Origin: Treponema sp.
GTDB taxonomy: Bacteria; Spirochaetota; Spirochaetia; Treponematales; Treponemataceae
Assembly (NCBI GenBank): GCA_024402475.1
Contig: JAKSTQ010000013.1
Coordinates: 1 to 56,187 of the forward strand
Length of the DNA: 56,187 nucleotides
Direction: 5' to 3'
A model generated the notes under the pieces. The model worked only from the letters and a program-made list of their open reading frames with translations, had not been told where the DNA came from and made no database searches. Below, piece by piece: positions 1 through 7,532 of this stretch; position 1 is the first letter of the stretch; every line of letters starts with the position of its first letter. A program made the translations under genes and the position numbers.

Positions 1-1078
1 ACATGTTTTCGAGTGTGTGGAGGAAGCGGTAGTCGTTCTTTGTTACCATGTGGCGGCCGTTCATATCCAAACCACCAACTTCGAGTGTTGCCCATACCGG
101 GTCACCTGAGAAGAGCTGGTTGTAAGATTCGATACGAGCGAAACGAACCATACGGAATTTCATTACGATGTGGTCAACGAGTTCCTGAGCCTGAGCTTCT
201 GTAAGAACACCGTTTTTCATATCACGTTCGATATAGATGTCGAGGAATGTTGATACACGACCAACTGACATTGCAGCACCGTTCTGTGTTTTGATTGCTG
301 CGAGGTAACCGAAGTAGAGCCACTGGAATGCTTCTTTAGCTGTCTTAGCAGGTTTAGAAATATCGTATCCGTAAGATGCTGCCATTTCTTTCATCTGTTT
401 GAGACATTTAATCTGTTCAGAAATTTCTTCGCGGAGACGAATAACATCTTCTGTCATTGTTCCGTTACCTGTGTTTGCTTTATCAGCTTCTTTTGCCTTG
501 ATAAGGTAATCGATACCATAAAGAGCGATACGACGGTAGTCACCTACAATACGTCCGCGTCCGTATGTATCAGGAAGACCTGTCAAAAGGTGTGCTGAAC
601 GAGCTTTACGGATTTCTGGTGTGTAAACATCAAATACAGCATCGTTGTGTGTTTTGTGGTATTTTGTGAAGATTGTTTTAAGTTCATCACTAACTTTGTA
701 TCCGTACATTTCACATGACTGTACTGCCATGTTGATACCACCGTAAGGCATGAATGCACGTTTGAGAGGTTTGTCAGTCTGGAGACCTACAACCTGTTCA
801 AGATCTTTTCCTTCTGGGCAGATGTAACCAGGAGCATGAGCTGTGATACTTGTTACTGTATCTGTGTCCATATCAAGAACACCATTCTTGTCATGTTCTG
901 CCTTCTGGAGCTTCATAAGTTCATTAAAAAGCTTATTTGTAGCTTCTGTTGGACCTTCAAGGAATGATTCATCACCATCATACTGTGTGAAGTTTGCCTG
1001 GATGAAGTCACGTACGTTAACTTCTGAAGTCCACAATCCTGAAGGATTGAAGCCTTTCCATTCTTCTCTTAATTCCAT
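1..1078 (-). CDS. pflB: Pyruvate formate-lyase (formate acetyltransferase), N-terminal part
   Basis: Glycyl-radical enzyme converting pyruvate and CoA to acetyl-CoA and formate in anaerobic fermentation. The reverse strand reads open from an ATG at 1078 to the left edge, about 359 codons. It begins ELREEWKGF and contains the family stretches VNVRDFIQ, TPEIRKARSAHLLTGLPD and GRGRIVGDYRR. The catalytic Cys-Cys pair (near residue 418 in the family) and the C-terminal glycyl-radical loop lie outside the window, so activity cannot be judged. The start is set by GAGGT seven bases upstream of the ATG. It is divergent from the HAD gene at 1301. A good promoter lies about 55 bp upstream. Identification is firm from the sequence. 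Confidence 0.95.
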   Translation of the reverse strand, partial: MELREEWKGFNPSGLWTSEVNVRDFIQANFTQYDGDESFLEGPTEATNKLFNELMKLQKAEHDKNGVLDMDTDTVTSITAHAPGYICPEGKDLEQVVGLQTDKPLKRAFMPYGGINMAVQSCEMYGYKVSDELKTIFTKYHKTHNDAVFDVYTPEIRKARSAHLLTGLPDTYGRGRIVGDYRRIALYGIDYLIKAKEADKANTGNGTMTEDVIRLREEISEQIKCLKQMKEMAASYGYDISKPAKTAKEAFQWLYFGYLAAIKTQNGAAMSVGRVSTFLDIYIERDMKNGVLTEAQAQELVDHIVMKFRMVRFARIESYNQLFSGDPVWATLEVGGLDMNGRHMVTKNDYRFLHTLENM

Positions 1079-1131
1079 AGATTATACCTCATAAAAAGTA
1101 TTAGTTGGAGAGTTTCCCCTCATCAACCTAT

Positions 1132-1160
1132 ATTATAACTAAATCTGTCGTAATAGGCAA
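1132..1160 (-). promoter_or_regulatory. Promoter of pflB
   Basis: On the minus strand TTGCCT (1155-1160) and TATAAT (1132-1137) are separated by 17 bp. Transcription should start near 1125, giving a leader of roughly 47 nt that carries GAGGT before the pflB ATG. Seen in sequence; not tested. Confidence 0.65.
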
Positions 1161-1300
1161 TAGAATTTCAATCAAATACTATATTTAGTGTTAAATCATT
1201 CAAAATGATATAAATATACACAATTTATATAAAGATTTTAATAGACTAAAATGCGATATTTTTAGTAAAATACAAAAAATAATGTCATGGCAGGTTGTTT

Positions 1301-1894
1301 ATGCTTTTTATTTTTGATATGGGTGGAGTTTGCTGTAATACCTGGACACCAGATGCAGTCTGTAATTTTTTGAAAATTTCTGTTGATCAGTTCAAGCAGA
1401 TAAATCATGCTGATGAAAAAAATATCTATGGACTTTTAAGCTGCGGGATAATTACTGCTGAAGATTACTGGAAAACTTTTAAAGAACGTGCTCAAAAACT
1501 TGGAATCAGTTTACGGGAATTTGATTATGATCTTTTTCCTGCTTTCTTTCATCCACAGCTTGATATGCTGACAATAAAAATTATCAATAAACTTAAGAAA
1601 AAGCACAGAGTTGTCTGCGGGACAAATACAATTGAAGGTCATTACAGGAATCATCTTGAACGTGGTGATTATGCTGTTTTTGATCAGACTTATGCCAGTA
1701 ATTTTATTAATGCAAAAAAGCCTGACAGCATGTTCTGGCAGAAAATAATTGACGCTGAAGGCGCTTACATGACTGACGTATTTTTTATTGATGACAGAAT
1801 TGAAAATGTTGAAGCTGCTGATGCAATGGGTATGACTGCTATTCAATTTACGGATGCAAAAACTTTGTACAGATTGTTGAAAAAATATTTCTAG
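1301..1894 (+). CDS. HAD-superfamily phosphatase, YihX-like
   Basis: Predicted small-molecule phosphatase of the haloacid dehalogenase superfamily, 197 residues. Motif I is FDMGGV at the N-terminus. The nucleophile Asp is present, but the second Asp of the classical DxD is Gly, as in the YihX/HAD-IA-v3 type (DLGNV). Later motifs are GTNT (motif II Thr), KKPDSMFW (motif III Lys) and FFIDDRIENV (motif IV). Length and layout match E. coli YihX, a glucose-1-phosphatase, but the substrate here is unknown. ATG at 1301 is preferred over an in-frame TTG at 1295, because CAGG ends at 1294 and gives six-base spacing only to the ATG. It is followed by the RlmI-like gene 26 bp downstream, probably in one unit. 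Confidence 0.8.
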   Translation: MLFIFDMGGVCCNTWTPDAVCNFLKISVDQFKQINHADEKNIYGLLSCGIITAEDYWKTFKERAQKLGISLREFDYDLFPAFFHPQLDMLTIKIINKLKKKHRVVCGTNTIEGHYRNHLERGDYAVFDQTYASNFINAKKPDSMFWQKIIDAEGAYMTDVFFIDDRIENVEAADAMGMTAIQFTDAKTLYRLLKKYF

Positions 1895-1920
1895 AAAAAT
1901 TATATATACAGGGAATTAAA

Positions 1921-3180
1921 ATGAATTACGCTAAAGTTTTTTTAAATTCAAAAGAAGAAAAAGAAATTAACCAGGGGTTTCCATGGGTTTTTGATAATGA
2001 GATTTCTCATCTTAAAGTTAAAACTTTTGATAAAGAAAAAGAAGAATGGGTTAACCAGACTTTAAAAGAAACAAAACTTGCTGCAGGAACTCCTGTTGAA
2101 GTTTATACAAAAGCCGGCGGTTTTCTTGGTACCGGTATCTTCAATAAAAATTCAAAAATTACTGTACGTATTTTTGATAATGAAAAAGTTGATGTTGTCT
2201 ATCAGGATATTGAAGGTTTCTGGGAAAAGCGTATCAGCGATGCATGGAATATCCGCCAGCTTTATTATAAGAATGAGGATTCATTCCGCTTGATTTTTGC
2301 AGAAGCTGATCTTGTCCCTGGATTTATCTGTGAAAAATACTGTACTGCAGAAGGTAAAGTGATTCTTGTTGTTCAGTTTCTTGCAATGGCTTGTGAAGTT
2401 TTCCGTAATGAGATTCTTAGTGCTCTTACAAAAATTGTTCAGCCATGGGGAATCTATGAACGAAGTGATGCTGATGTCAGAAATAAAGAAGGTCTTGAAC
2501 AGAAGTCGGGCTGGATTGGTAATTCCCGGGAAACTGTTATAACAATTGTTGAAAATGATATTAAACTTATAGTGGATCTTGAGAATGGTCAGAAGACCGG
2601 TTATTTCCTCGATCAGAAATTTAACCGTGATGCAATCAAGAAATTCTGTCATGGTAAAAAGGTTCTTGATACTTTTACTCATACAGGCGCATTTGGTCTT
2701 AATGCGTTTAAGGCTGGTGCTAAAGATGTAACAAGTGTTGATATCAGTGAAGATGCTGTTGAAACTGTAAACAAAAATATTGCACTTAATAACGCTGGCT
2801 CTGTTATGAAAGCTGTCTGTGCTGATGTTTTTGATTTGTTAAAACAGTATGAAGAATCACAGGAAAAATTCGATGTCATTATTCTTGATCCTCCTGCGTT
2901 TACAAAAAGTGCAAAGATGATTACTAAAGCTTATGGCGGTTATAAAGAAATAAATCTTCGTGCTATGCGTCTTTTAAATAAAGGTGGAATTCTTGTGACC
3001 TGTTCATGTTCTCACTTTTTTGATCCAAATACTTTTTATGATATGATCATGCATGCTGCAATGGACAGCCACAAAAAAGTTCAGATCCTTGAAAAGCGAT
3101 ATGCTGGTCCTGACCATCCGGTTTTGTGCGGTTATCCAAAATCTGAATATCTCAAATGCGTTATTGCCCGTGTTTTTTAA
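1921..3180 (+). CDS. rlmI: RlmI/RlmK-like 23S rRNA methyltransferase
   Basis: Class I SAM-dependent RNA methyltransferase, 419 residues. An N-terminal PUA-like domain (QGFPWVFDNEI, about residues 1-90) precedes a Rossmann methyltransferase domain. SAM motif I is VLDTFTHTGAFGLNAF near residue 250, with the acidic VDIS just after. The catalytic-loop motif is ILDPPAFTKS near 323, followed by TCSCSHFF. In E. coli RlmI makes m5C1962 in 23S rRNA. The exact target here is inferred from architecture only. GGGA lies seven bases before the ATG. It lies between the HAD phosphatase and the MiaA-like gene, with a 24 bp gap to the latter, so two RNA-modification genes are adjacent. Confidence 0.85.
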   Translation: MNYAKVFLNSKEEKEINQGFPWVFDNEISHLKVKTFDKEKEEWVNQTLKETKLAAGTPVEVYTKAGGFLGTGIFNKNSKITVRIFDNEKVDVVYQDIEGFWEKRISDAWNIRQLYYKNEDSFRLIFAEADLVPGFICEKYCTAEGKVILVVQFLAMACEVFRNEILSALTKIVQPWGIYERSDADVRNKEGLEQKSGWIGNSRETVITIVENDIKLIVDLENGQKTGYFLDQKFNRDAIKKFCHGKKVLDTFTHTGAFGLNAFKAGAKDVTSVDISEDAVETVNKNIALNNAGSVMKAVCADVFDLLKQYEESQEKFDVIILDPPAFTKSAKMITKAYGGYKEINLRAMRLLNKGGILVTCSCSHFFDPNTFYDMIMHAAMDSHKKVQILEKRYAGPDHPVLCGYPKSEYLKCVIARVF

Positions 3181-3204
3181 TCTGTTTTTTTAGTAAGGAT
3201 TGTT

Positions 3205-4164
3205 ATGGAAAATCTTGTTTGCAAAGAATATAACAGTATCGTTTTACTTGGACCAACTGCTGTCGGTAAAACAAGCCTTGCCGTTATGATAGCTGACCGT
3301 CTTGGACTTGAAATTATCAGTGCAGATTCCCGTCAGGTTTATAAAGGACTTGATCTTGGTAGTGGTAAGGATATTGAAGAATACACTTATAATGGCAGAC
3401 AGATTCCATATCATCTGATTGATGTTACTGATTTAAGTGTGGAATATAATCTTTTCCATTACCTTGATGATTTTTATAAAGTCTTTAAAAATCTTCAGGA
3501 CCAGAATAAAATTCCTTTTGTGGCAGGTGGAACTGGAATGTATCTTGACGGATTTATCCGTAATTACGATATGGTTGAAGTTCCTGAAAATGCAGAACTC
3601 AGGGCTTCGATGGAAAGTAAATCTCTTGAAGAACTTGACTCCTGGTTATTGCAGCTGAAACCTGATCTTCACAATAAAAGCGATCTTTGCGAAAGGGATA
3701 GAGTTGTCCGGGCAATTGAAATTGCTTTATTTATGCAAAGTGAAGAAGGTCTTGCTAAAAAGAAGGAACTTGAAAAAAGACCATTAGCAAAACCTCTTGT
3801 TCTTGGAACTACAATTGACAGATCGATTCTTCGTAATAATATTAAGATTCGTCTTGATGAAAGAATAAATGCCGGAATGATTGAAGAAGTTCAGGGACTT
3901 CATGACAGCGGTTTTAGCTGGGACAGACTTGAACGTCTTGGACTTGAATATAGATTTGTTTCTGAATATCTTCAGGGGAAAATTAAATCAAAAGAAGAAA
4001 TGACAGATCTTTTATATATTGCAATCTGTCAGTTTGCAAAAAGGCAGGAAACCTGGTTCCGTGGAATGGAAAAGAAAGGTGTTAAAATTAACTGGCTTAC
4101 AAGTGAAAATGATAAGAATAAAAAGTTTGAAGATGCTTTAAAAAAAATAAAAGCCGCTTTTTAA
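3205..4164 (+). CDS. MiaA-like tRNA dimethylallyltransferase paralogue (divergent)
   Basis: MiaA-family prenyltransferase, 319 residues. MiaA transfers dimethylallyl from DMAPP to N6 of A37 in tRNAs reading UNN codons. The P-loop GPTAVGKTSLA (near residue 14), SADSRQVY and AGGTGMYLDGF are conserved. However, the usual GTAKP after the QVY motif is GSGKDI, the RALE region reads RDRVVRAIEI, and the usual QAIGYKE is LGLEYR. A canonical MiaA is encoded at 25088-26047, so this is a second, diverged copy. It may modify another tRNA or use another substrate; function is inferred from family only. GGA lies just upstream of the ATG. A hairpin overlaps its stop codon. Confidence 0.8.
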   Translation: MENLVCKEYNSIVLLGPTAVGKTSLAVMIADRLGLEIISADSRQVYKGLDLGSGKDIEEYTYNGRQIPYHLIDVTDLSVEYNLFHYLDDFYKVFKNLQDQNKIPFVAGGTGMYLDGFIRNYDMVEVPENAELRASMESKSLEELDSWLLQLKPDLHNKSDLCERDRVVRAIEIALFMQSEEGLAKKKELEKRPLAKPLVLGTTIDRSILRNNIKIRLDERINAGMIEEVQGLHDSGFSWDRLERLGLEYRFVSEYLQGKIKSKEEMTDLLYIAICQFAKRQETWFRGMEKKGVKINWLTSENDKNKKFEDALKKIKAAF

Positions 4165-4175
4165 CAAAACGGCTT
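4142..4175 (-). terminator. Intrinsic terminator for the minus-strand gene at 4203-4415
   Basis: Arms AAGCCG (4151-4156) and CGGCTT (4170-4175) flank a 13 nt loop. Read on the minus strand, the stem is followed by a T-rich run. It overlaps the stop codon of the MiaA-like gene. The stem is short (6 bp), so strength is uncertain. Confidence 0.5.
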
Positions 4176-4202
4176 CTTTGAGAAATAGATATTCAAAAAT
4201 AA

Positions 4203-4415
4203 TTAAGCATTAACAGCTGCTGTTTCTTCGATTTTTGTAAGATATCCTGTGCGAACACAGCTGTCAAATAAAGAATGGCTGATGAAGTCAGTTTTAATTT
4301 CTGAATAACCATCACGGTCACGAACGATTTTTACAACATATCCATCGTCGATTTCATTCATGATTGTCATGTAGTCTGTTGATTTTCCAATGCTTTTTAA
4401 TGTATAAGTTCCCAT
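4203..4415 (-). CDS. Small conserved protein of unknown function (70 aa)
   Basis: A 70-residue soluble protein starting MGTYTLKSIGKS. It has a mixed charged composition with an acidic middle (NEIDDGY) and two Cys-free beta-prone segments (YVVKIVRDRDGYSEI). There is no signal peptide or membrane segment. The start at 4415 is chosen because AAGGGGAAG lies four bases upstream; an in-frame ATG nine codons earlier has no such signal. It is followed by its own hairpin terminator (4142-4175). I do not recognise a family. It is a solo gene between convergent MiaA-like and divergent tatD genes. Confidence 0.7.
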   Translation of the reverse strand: MGTYTLKSIGKSTDYMTIMNEIDDGYVVKIVRDRDGYSEIKTDFISHSLFDSCVRTGYLTKIEETAAVNA

Positions 4416-4516
4416 TTTTCTTCCCCTTGTTTTAAAAATCAAATAATGTTACTTGATACAGGTATTAAGCTTACATTATTATTTTCGGTATATGGAAAAA
4501 AAGGTTTAGAGTTTTT

Positions 4517-5260
4517 ATGAATTTTTTTTGTGATGCACATCTTCATCTTGTTCAATGTGATTTAACTGAAAAGCCAAAAAATATTTTTTGTACCTGTGCA
4601 CATGATAAACAGGAATTTTATGATCAGAAAAAATTACTCAGTGATTTCCCTCAGGCGGTTTGTGCTTTTGGAATTCATCCACAGATGCCTTTGATTCAGA
4701 ATATTGAATTTCTTGAACAGCTTCTGGCAGAAAATCAGATTGATGCCATTGGCGAAGCTGGTTTTGATTTTTATACTCCTCAGTTCATTGCTCATAAAGA
4801 AGAACAGATAAAGGTTTTTGAATCTCAACTTGATTTTGCAATAAAATATAATAAGCCGCTTGTAATTCATTGCAGGAAGGCAATTGATAAATTATTTGAA
4901 TATCACAAAAAACTTGCAGGTCTTCAGACTGTTTTGTTTCACAATTTTTGCGGTAACAGCATTCAGGCGTTAAGTTTTTTGAATCATGGTATAAATGGTT
5001 ATTTTTCTTTTGGTAAGCAGATAATGAATAATAATAAAAAAACAATTGATTGTGTTAAAAATCTTCCTTTAGAAAATCTTCTGTTTGAAACTGATGCACC
5101 GTATTGTAAATTAAAATCAGAAACACAGACATTTCCTTTTGAAATTGAAAAAGTTTATAAAGCGGGTTTTGAATTAAGAGATGAAAAAACGCAGATAAGT
5201 TTTGAAGAATTTTGTAACAGGATAAAAAAGAATTTTAATTCATGTTATAGAATTCAATAA
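4517..5260 (+). CDS. tatD: TatD-family metal-dependent DNase/hydrolase
   Basis: TIM-barrel amidohydrolase-type nuclease, 247 residues. The N-terminal metal-binding HLH (CDAHLHL, residues 6-12), GEAGFDF, VIHCRKA and the final FETDAPY match the TatD family ligand set (two His, Glu, His, Asp). TatD enzymes are 3'-5' exonucleases in DNA quality control. At least three paralogues exist in many bacteria, so the exact role is open. The last 26 bp of the gene overlap the 3' end of the HPt gene on the other strand. No strong Shine-Dalgarno is visible; GAG ends five bases before the ATG. Confidence 0.85.
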   Translation: MNFFCDAHLHLVQCDLTEKPKNIFCTCAHDKQEFYDQKKLLSDFPQAVCAFGIHPQMPLIQNIEFLEQLLAENQIDAIGEAGFDFYTPQFIAHKEEQIKVFESQLDFAIKYNKPLVIHCRKAIDKLFEYHKKLAGLQTVLFHNFCGNSIQALSFLNHGINGYFSFGKQIMNNNKKTIDCVKNLPLENLLFETDAPYCKLKSETQTFPFEIEKVYKAGFELRDEKTQISFEEFCNRIKKNFNSCYRIQ

Positions 5261-5591
5261 CTGCAGGTTTTGTTTTTTCATAGGCATCTGCAAAGTCTTT
5301 TGCCTGTTGCTGCGGAAACTGTGTTAAAGGACCATTTTTTTTTCTGAATAAATCTTCCAGCTCCTGTCCTTTTTGTGCAAGGAATTTTGCTGCAATCTGT
5401 CTTGCAGAACCTTTGACTCTGTGAACATAGGATGCACATTCATCCAGTTTATTTTTATTGTATAAATCCTGCAGGTATTCGATGTCAAAAGAATTATCTG
5501 TTAAAAAACCGTTAAGCAAAATTTTATATAATTCCATGTCATTATCAACAAGATCCAGTCCTGTCTGTGCATCAAGTAACAATTCACTCAT
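5235..5591 (-). CDS. Orphan HPt (histidine phosphotransfer) domain protein
   Basis: A 118-residue, single-domain phosphotransfer protein. The phospho-accepting motif is HRVKGSAR with His57, in an all-alpha sequence of the length expected for one Hpt four-helix bundle. Such proteins relay phosphate between hybrid histidine kinases and response regulators. No kinase or receiver gene lies in this window, so the partners are unknown. The gene is divergent from lepB, with only 46 bp between start codons, and overlaps tatD by 26 bp at its 3' end. No Shine-Dalgarno precedes the ATG; TATATT sits six bases upstream, suggesting a leaderless mRNA. Confidence 0.85.
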   Translation of the reverse strand: MSELLLDAQTGLDLVDNDMELYKILLNGFLTDNSFDIEYLQDLYNKNKLDECASYVHRVKGSARQIAAKFLAQKGQELEDLFRKKNGPLTQFPQQQAKDFADAYEKTKPAVIEFYNMN

Positions 5592-5597
5592 ATATAT

Positions 5598-5630
5598 AAT
5601 ATAGAATATTTTTGTGAATTCTGCTATATT
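5598..5630. promoter_or_regulatory. Overlapping divergent promoters of the HPt gene and lepB
   Basis: The 46 bp between the two start codons contain a minus-strand -10 TATATT (5598-5603, six bases before the HPt ATG). They also contain a plus-strand -10 TATATT (5625-5630, seven bases before the lepB ATG). The -35 candidates are weak (for lepB, TAGAAT at 5602-5607 with 17 bp spacing). The call rests mainly on the -10 boxes and the lack of any Shine-Dalgarno for either gene. Confidence 0.5.
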
Positions 5631-5637
5631 TAAATTT

Positions 5638-7440
5638 ATGAATAGAATTAAGAATATTTTGATTATAAATCTTATTTTTGCAGTTTTGTTTTCCGTAATG
5701 AATATAAACTTTTCAATTGATGTAAGCGTTTTTGCTTTTGTAATTGGAATTGTATTTACAGGAATCTTCGGTTATTTCAGTTTTAAATTTATTATTAAAG
5801 AAACTGTTTATGGAAAAATTGCAATCGTCAAAAAATTCCTTCAGTATGAACCTTACGTAATGCTTCTTGCATTTATCTGCAGAAGAGCAGGCAAGGAAGG
5901 TACTGTTTATGTTTTTGATTTAATCAGTGTAATTTTCTGGCTCGGAGTTTTTGCAACAAGCTGTCTTCTGCAGTTTTATATGAGCCCAAAAAAGTTCAAG
6001 AAACTTACAGGCAAAGAACTTCAGGAAAAAAAGAACAGTTATTCTGCTTCAATTTTAAGAACAAAAAAACAGAAAGAAAACAGCAGAACTTTTGGTCAGT
6101 GGCTTGGTTTTGAACTTCTTGATTGGGTTGATGCTCTTGTTCAGGCTGTGTTTATGGTTCTTATTTTTCAGATTTTCCTTTTCCAGTTCTATAAGATTCC
6201 AACAGAATCAATGGTTCCGGAATTTATGGTGAATGACCGCGTTGCTGTAACAAAACTGGTTGCAGGTCCAAAGTTCCCGTTGAGTGATGTGGGACTTCCT
6301 TGTTTTAAGAATTATAACCGCGGAGATATTGTTGTTTTCCGTAATCCACATTATACAATTGACCGTAATTCAGAAGTTAAAACTGTAATTTCTCAGCTTT
6401 TGTATATGCTTACTTTTACTACCGTTAATACCAATAAAGATGAAAACGGCAGATTAAAAGCGGATCCTCTTGTAAAAAGAATTACTGCAGTCGGCGGTGA
6501 ACAGATTTTTATGCAGGACGGAAAACTTTACAGCCGTACAAAAGACAGTAATGAATTTAAAGAAGTTGCTGATGATTCAAAATGGGCTGCTTATAACCTG
6601 AATAAAGAAAGCCCTGCATTGAAAAAATATATTCAGGAATATCCTGTTGAGCAGCCTATTTTTGATGCACTTGAACTGACTGAAGAAACACGACGCAGTC
6701 TTAATCTTGCTGATATTAAAGATGAATGTATTTCGATCAGTAATCAGCTTTATAATCTTACAAACGGTTCTCATGGATATGACAGTGAAGAAATCAGGAA
6801 AATGTATGCGCCTTCTGATTTGTGGGAAATAATGCTGTATAGAGATAACTTCATGTTTACTCAGGCGCTTTTGTCAAATCCAAAAGGTTCAAGGTGGTTT
6901 GAATTGTTTATGACTGACTGGATTTCTAATTCAAAAGTTGATTTTAATTCAAACGGCCTTAAAGATTCTAATCTTTATGAAGAAGCCTGTTTTAAATTGA
7001 ACCTGATGTTTAAGGCTGCTTTTGGTAATGCAGTTTTAAGAAATGCAAAACTGATTTACAGCGGTGCAAAAGCAGTTCAGATTGATCAGGATGAAGAACT
7101 TGCAGGTTATATTGAACAGCTTCGAAACCTTCATAATTATATCTGCTTTATGGACAGACGAAATATGCCGGTATTCCCGCCAAATAAAGAAGATGGAAGT
7201 GCGGATTATATTCCTGAAGACTGCTTTTTCATGATGGGTGATAACCGCTTTAATTCCTTTGATATGAGACATTGCGACAATGAGTATATGCGTAAGATAA
7301 CCGAGCTTGATGAATATTCAATGACTTATTATTCAAACATGGCTCCGCAGTATGTTCCAAAAAAACTTATTCTTGGTGCTACTGGAATCAGATTCTGGCC
7401 ATTGTCCAGATCTGGCAGAACAGGAAATTCAGCAAGATAA
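5638..7440 (+). CDS. lepB: Signal peptidase I, unusually large
   Basis: Type I signal peptidase of the inner membrane, cleaving exported preproteins. From ATG 5638 it has 600 residues, while most bacterial enzymes have about 170-320. There are about four hydrophobic segments in the first 115 residues and another at about 165-187. The catalytic domain then begins: FYKIPTESM with the nucleophilic Ser191, DPLVKRITAVGGE with the general-base Lys280, and box E GDNRFNSFDMR near residue 534. Between about residues 300 and 520 lies an insertion of mostly helical, charged sequence. An in-frame GTG at 5614 would add eight residues, but it has no ribosome site and would lie upstream of the probable transcription start. 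Divergent from the HPt gene, convergent with secA. Confidence 0.93.
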   Translation: MNRIKNILIINLIFAVLFSVMNINFSIDVSVFAFVIGIVFTGIFGYFSFKFIIKETVYGKIAIVKKFLQYEPYVMLLAFICRRAGKEGTVYVFDLISVIFWLGVFATSCLLQFYMSPKKFKKLTGKELQEKKNSYSASILRTKKQKENSRTFGQWLGFELLDWVDALVQAVFMVLIFQIFLFQFYKIPTESMVPEFMVNDRVAVTKLVAGPKFPLSDVGLPCFKNYNRGDIVVFRNPHYTIDRNSEVKTVISQLLYMLTFTTVNTNKDENGRLKADPLVKRITAVGGEQIFMQDGKLYSRTKDSNEFKEVADDSKWAAYNLNKESPALKKYIQEYPVEQPIFDALELTEETRRSLNLADIKDECISISNQLYNLTNGSHGYDSEEIRKMYAPSDLWEIMLYRDNFMFTQALLSNPKGSRWFELFMTDWISNSKVDFNSNGLKDSNLYEEACFKLNLMFKAAFGNAVLRNAKLIYSGAKAVQIDQDEELAGYIEQLRNLHNYICFMDRRNMPVFPPNKEDGSADYIPEDCFFMMGDNRFNSFDMRHCDNEYMRKITELDEYSMTYYSNMAPQYVPKKLILGATGIRFWPLSRSGRTGNSAR

Positions 7441-7464
7441 AATCTTAGTAACAAATATTACAAT

Positions 7465-7505
7465 AAAAAAAGCACATTCGATATAATACCGAATGTGCTT
7501 TTTGT
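7465..7505. terminator. Bidirectional terminator between lepB and secA
   Basis: A perfect 10 bp stem, AGCACATTCG (7471-7480) with CGAATGTGCT (7490-7499), has a 9 nt loop. An A-run flanks the left side and a T-run the right, so it can end transcription from both convergent genes. Confidence 0.9.
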
Positions 7506-7532
7506 TTTTATACAGTCATTATGTCAGAAAGA

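Noticed and set aside
843..1094. Plus-strand open frame opposite pflB
   Set aside because: pflB is unmistakable on the other strand, and the antisense frame has no family resemblance or ribosome site.
5592..5637. AT-only stretch considered as a replication origin or repeat
   Set aside because: It is too short, has no DnaA-box array, and is fully explained by two divergent -10 elements.
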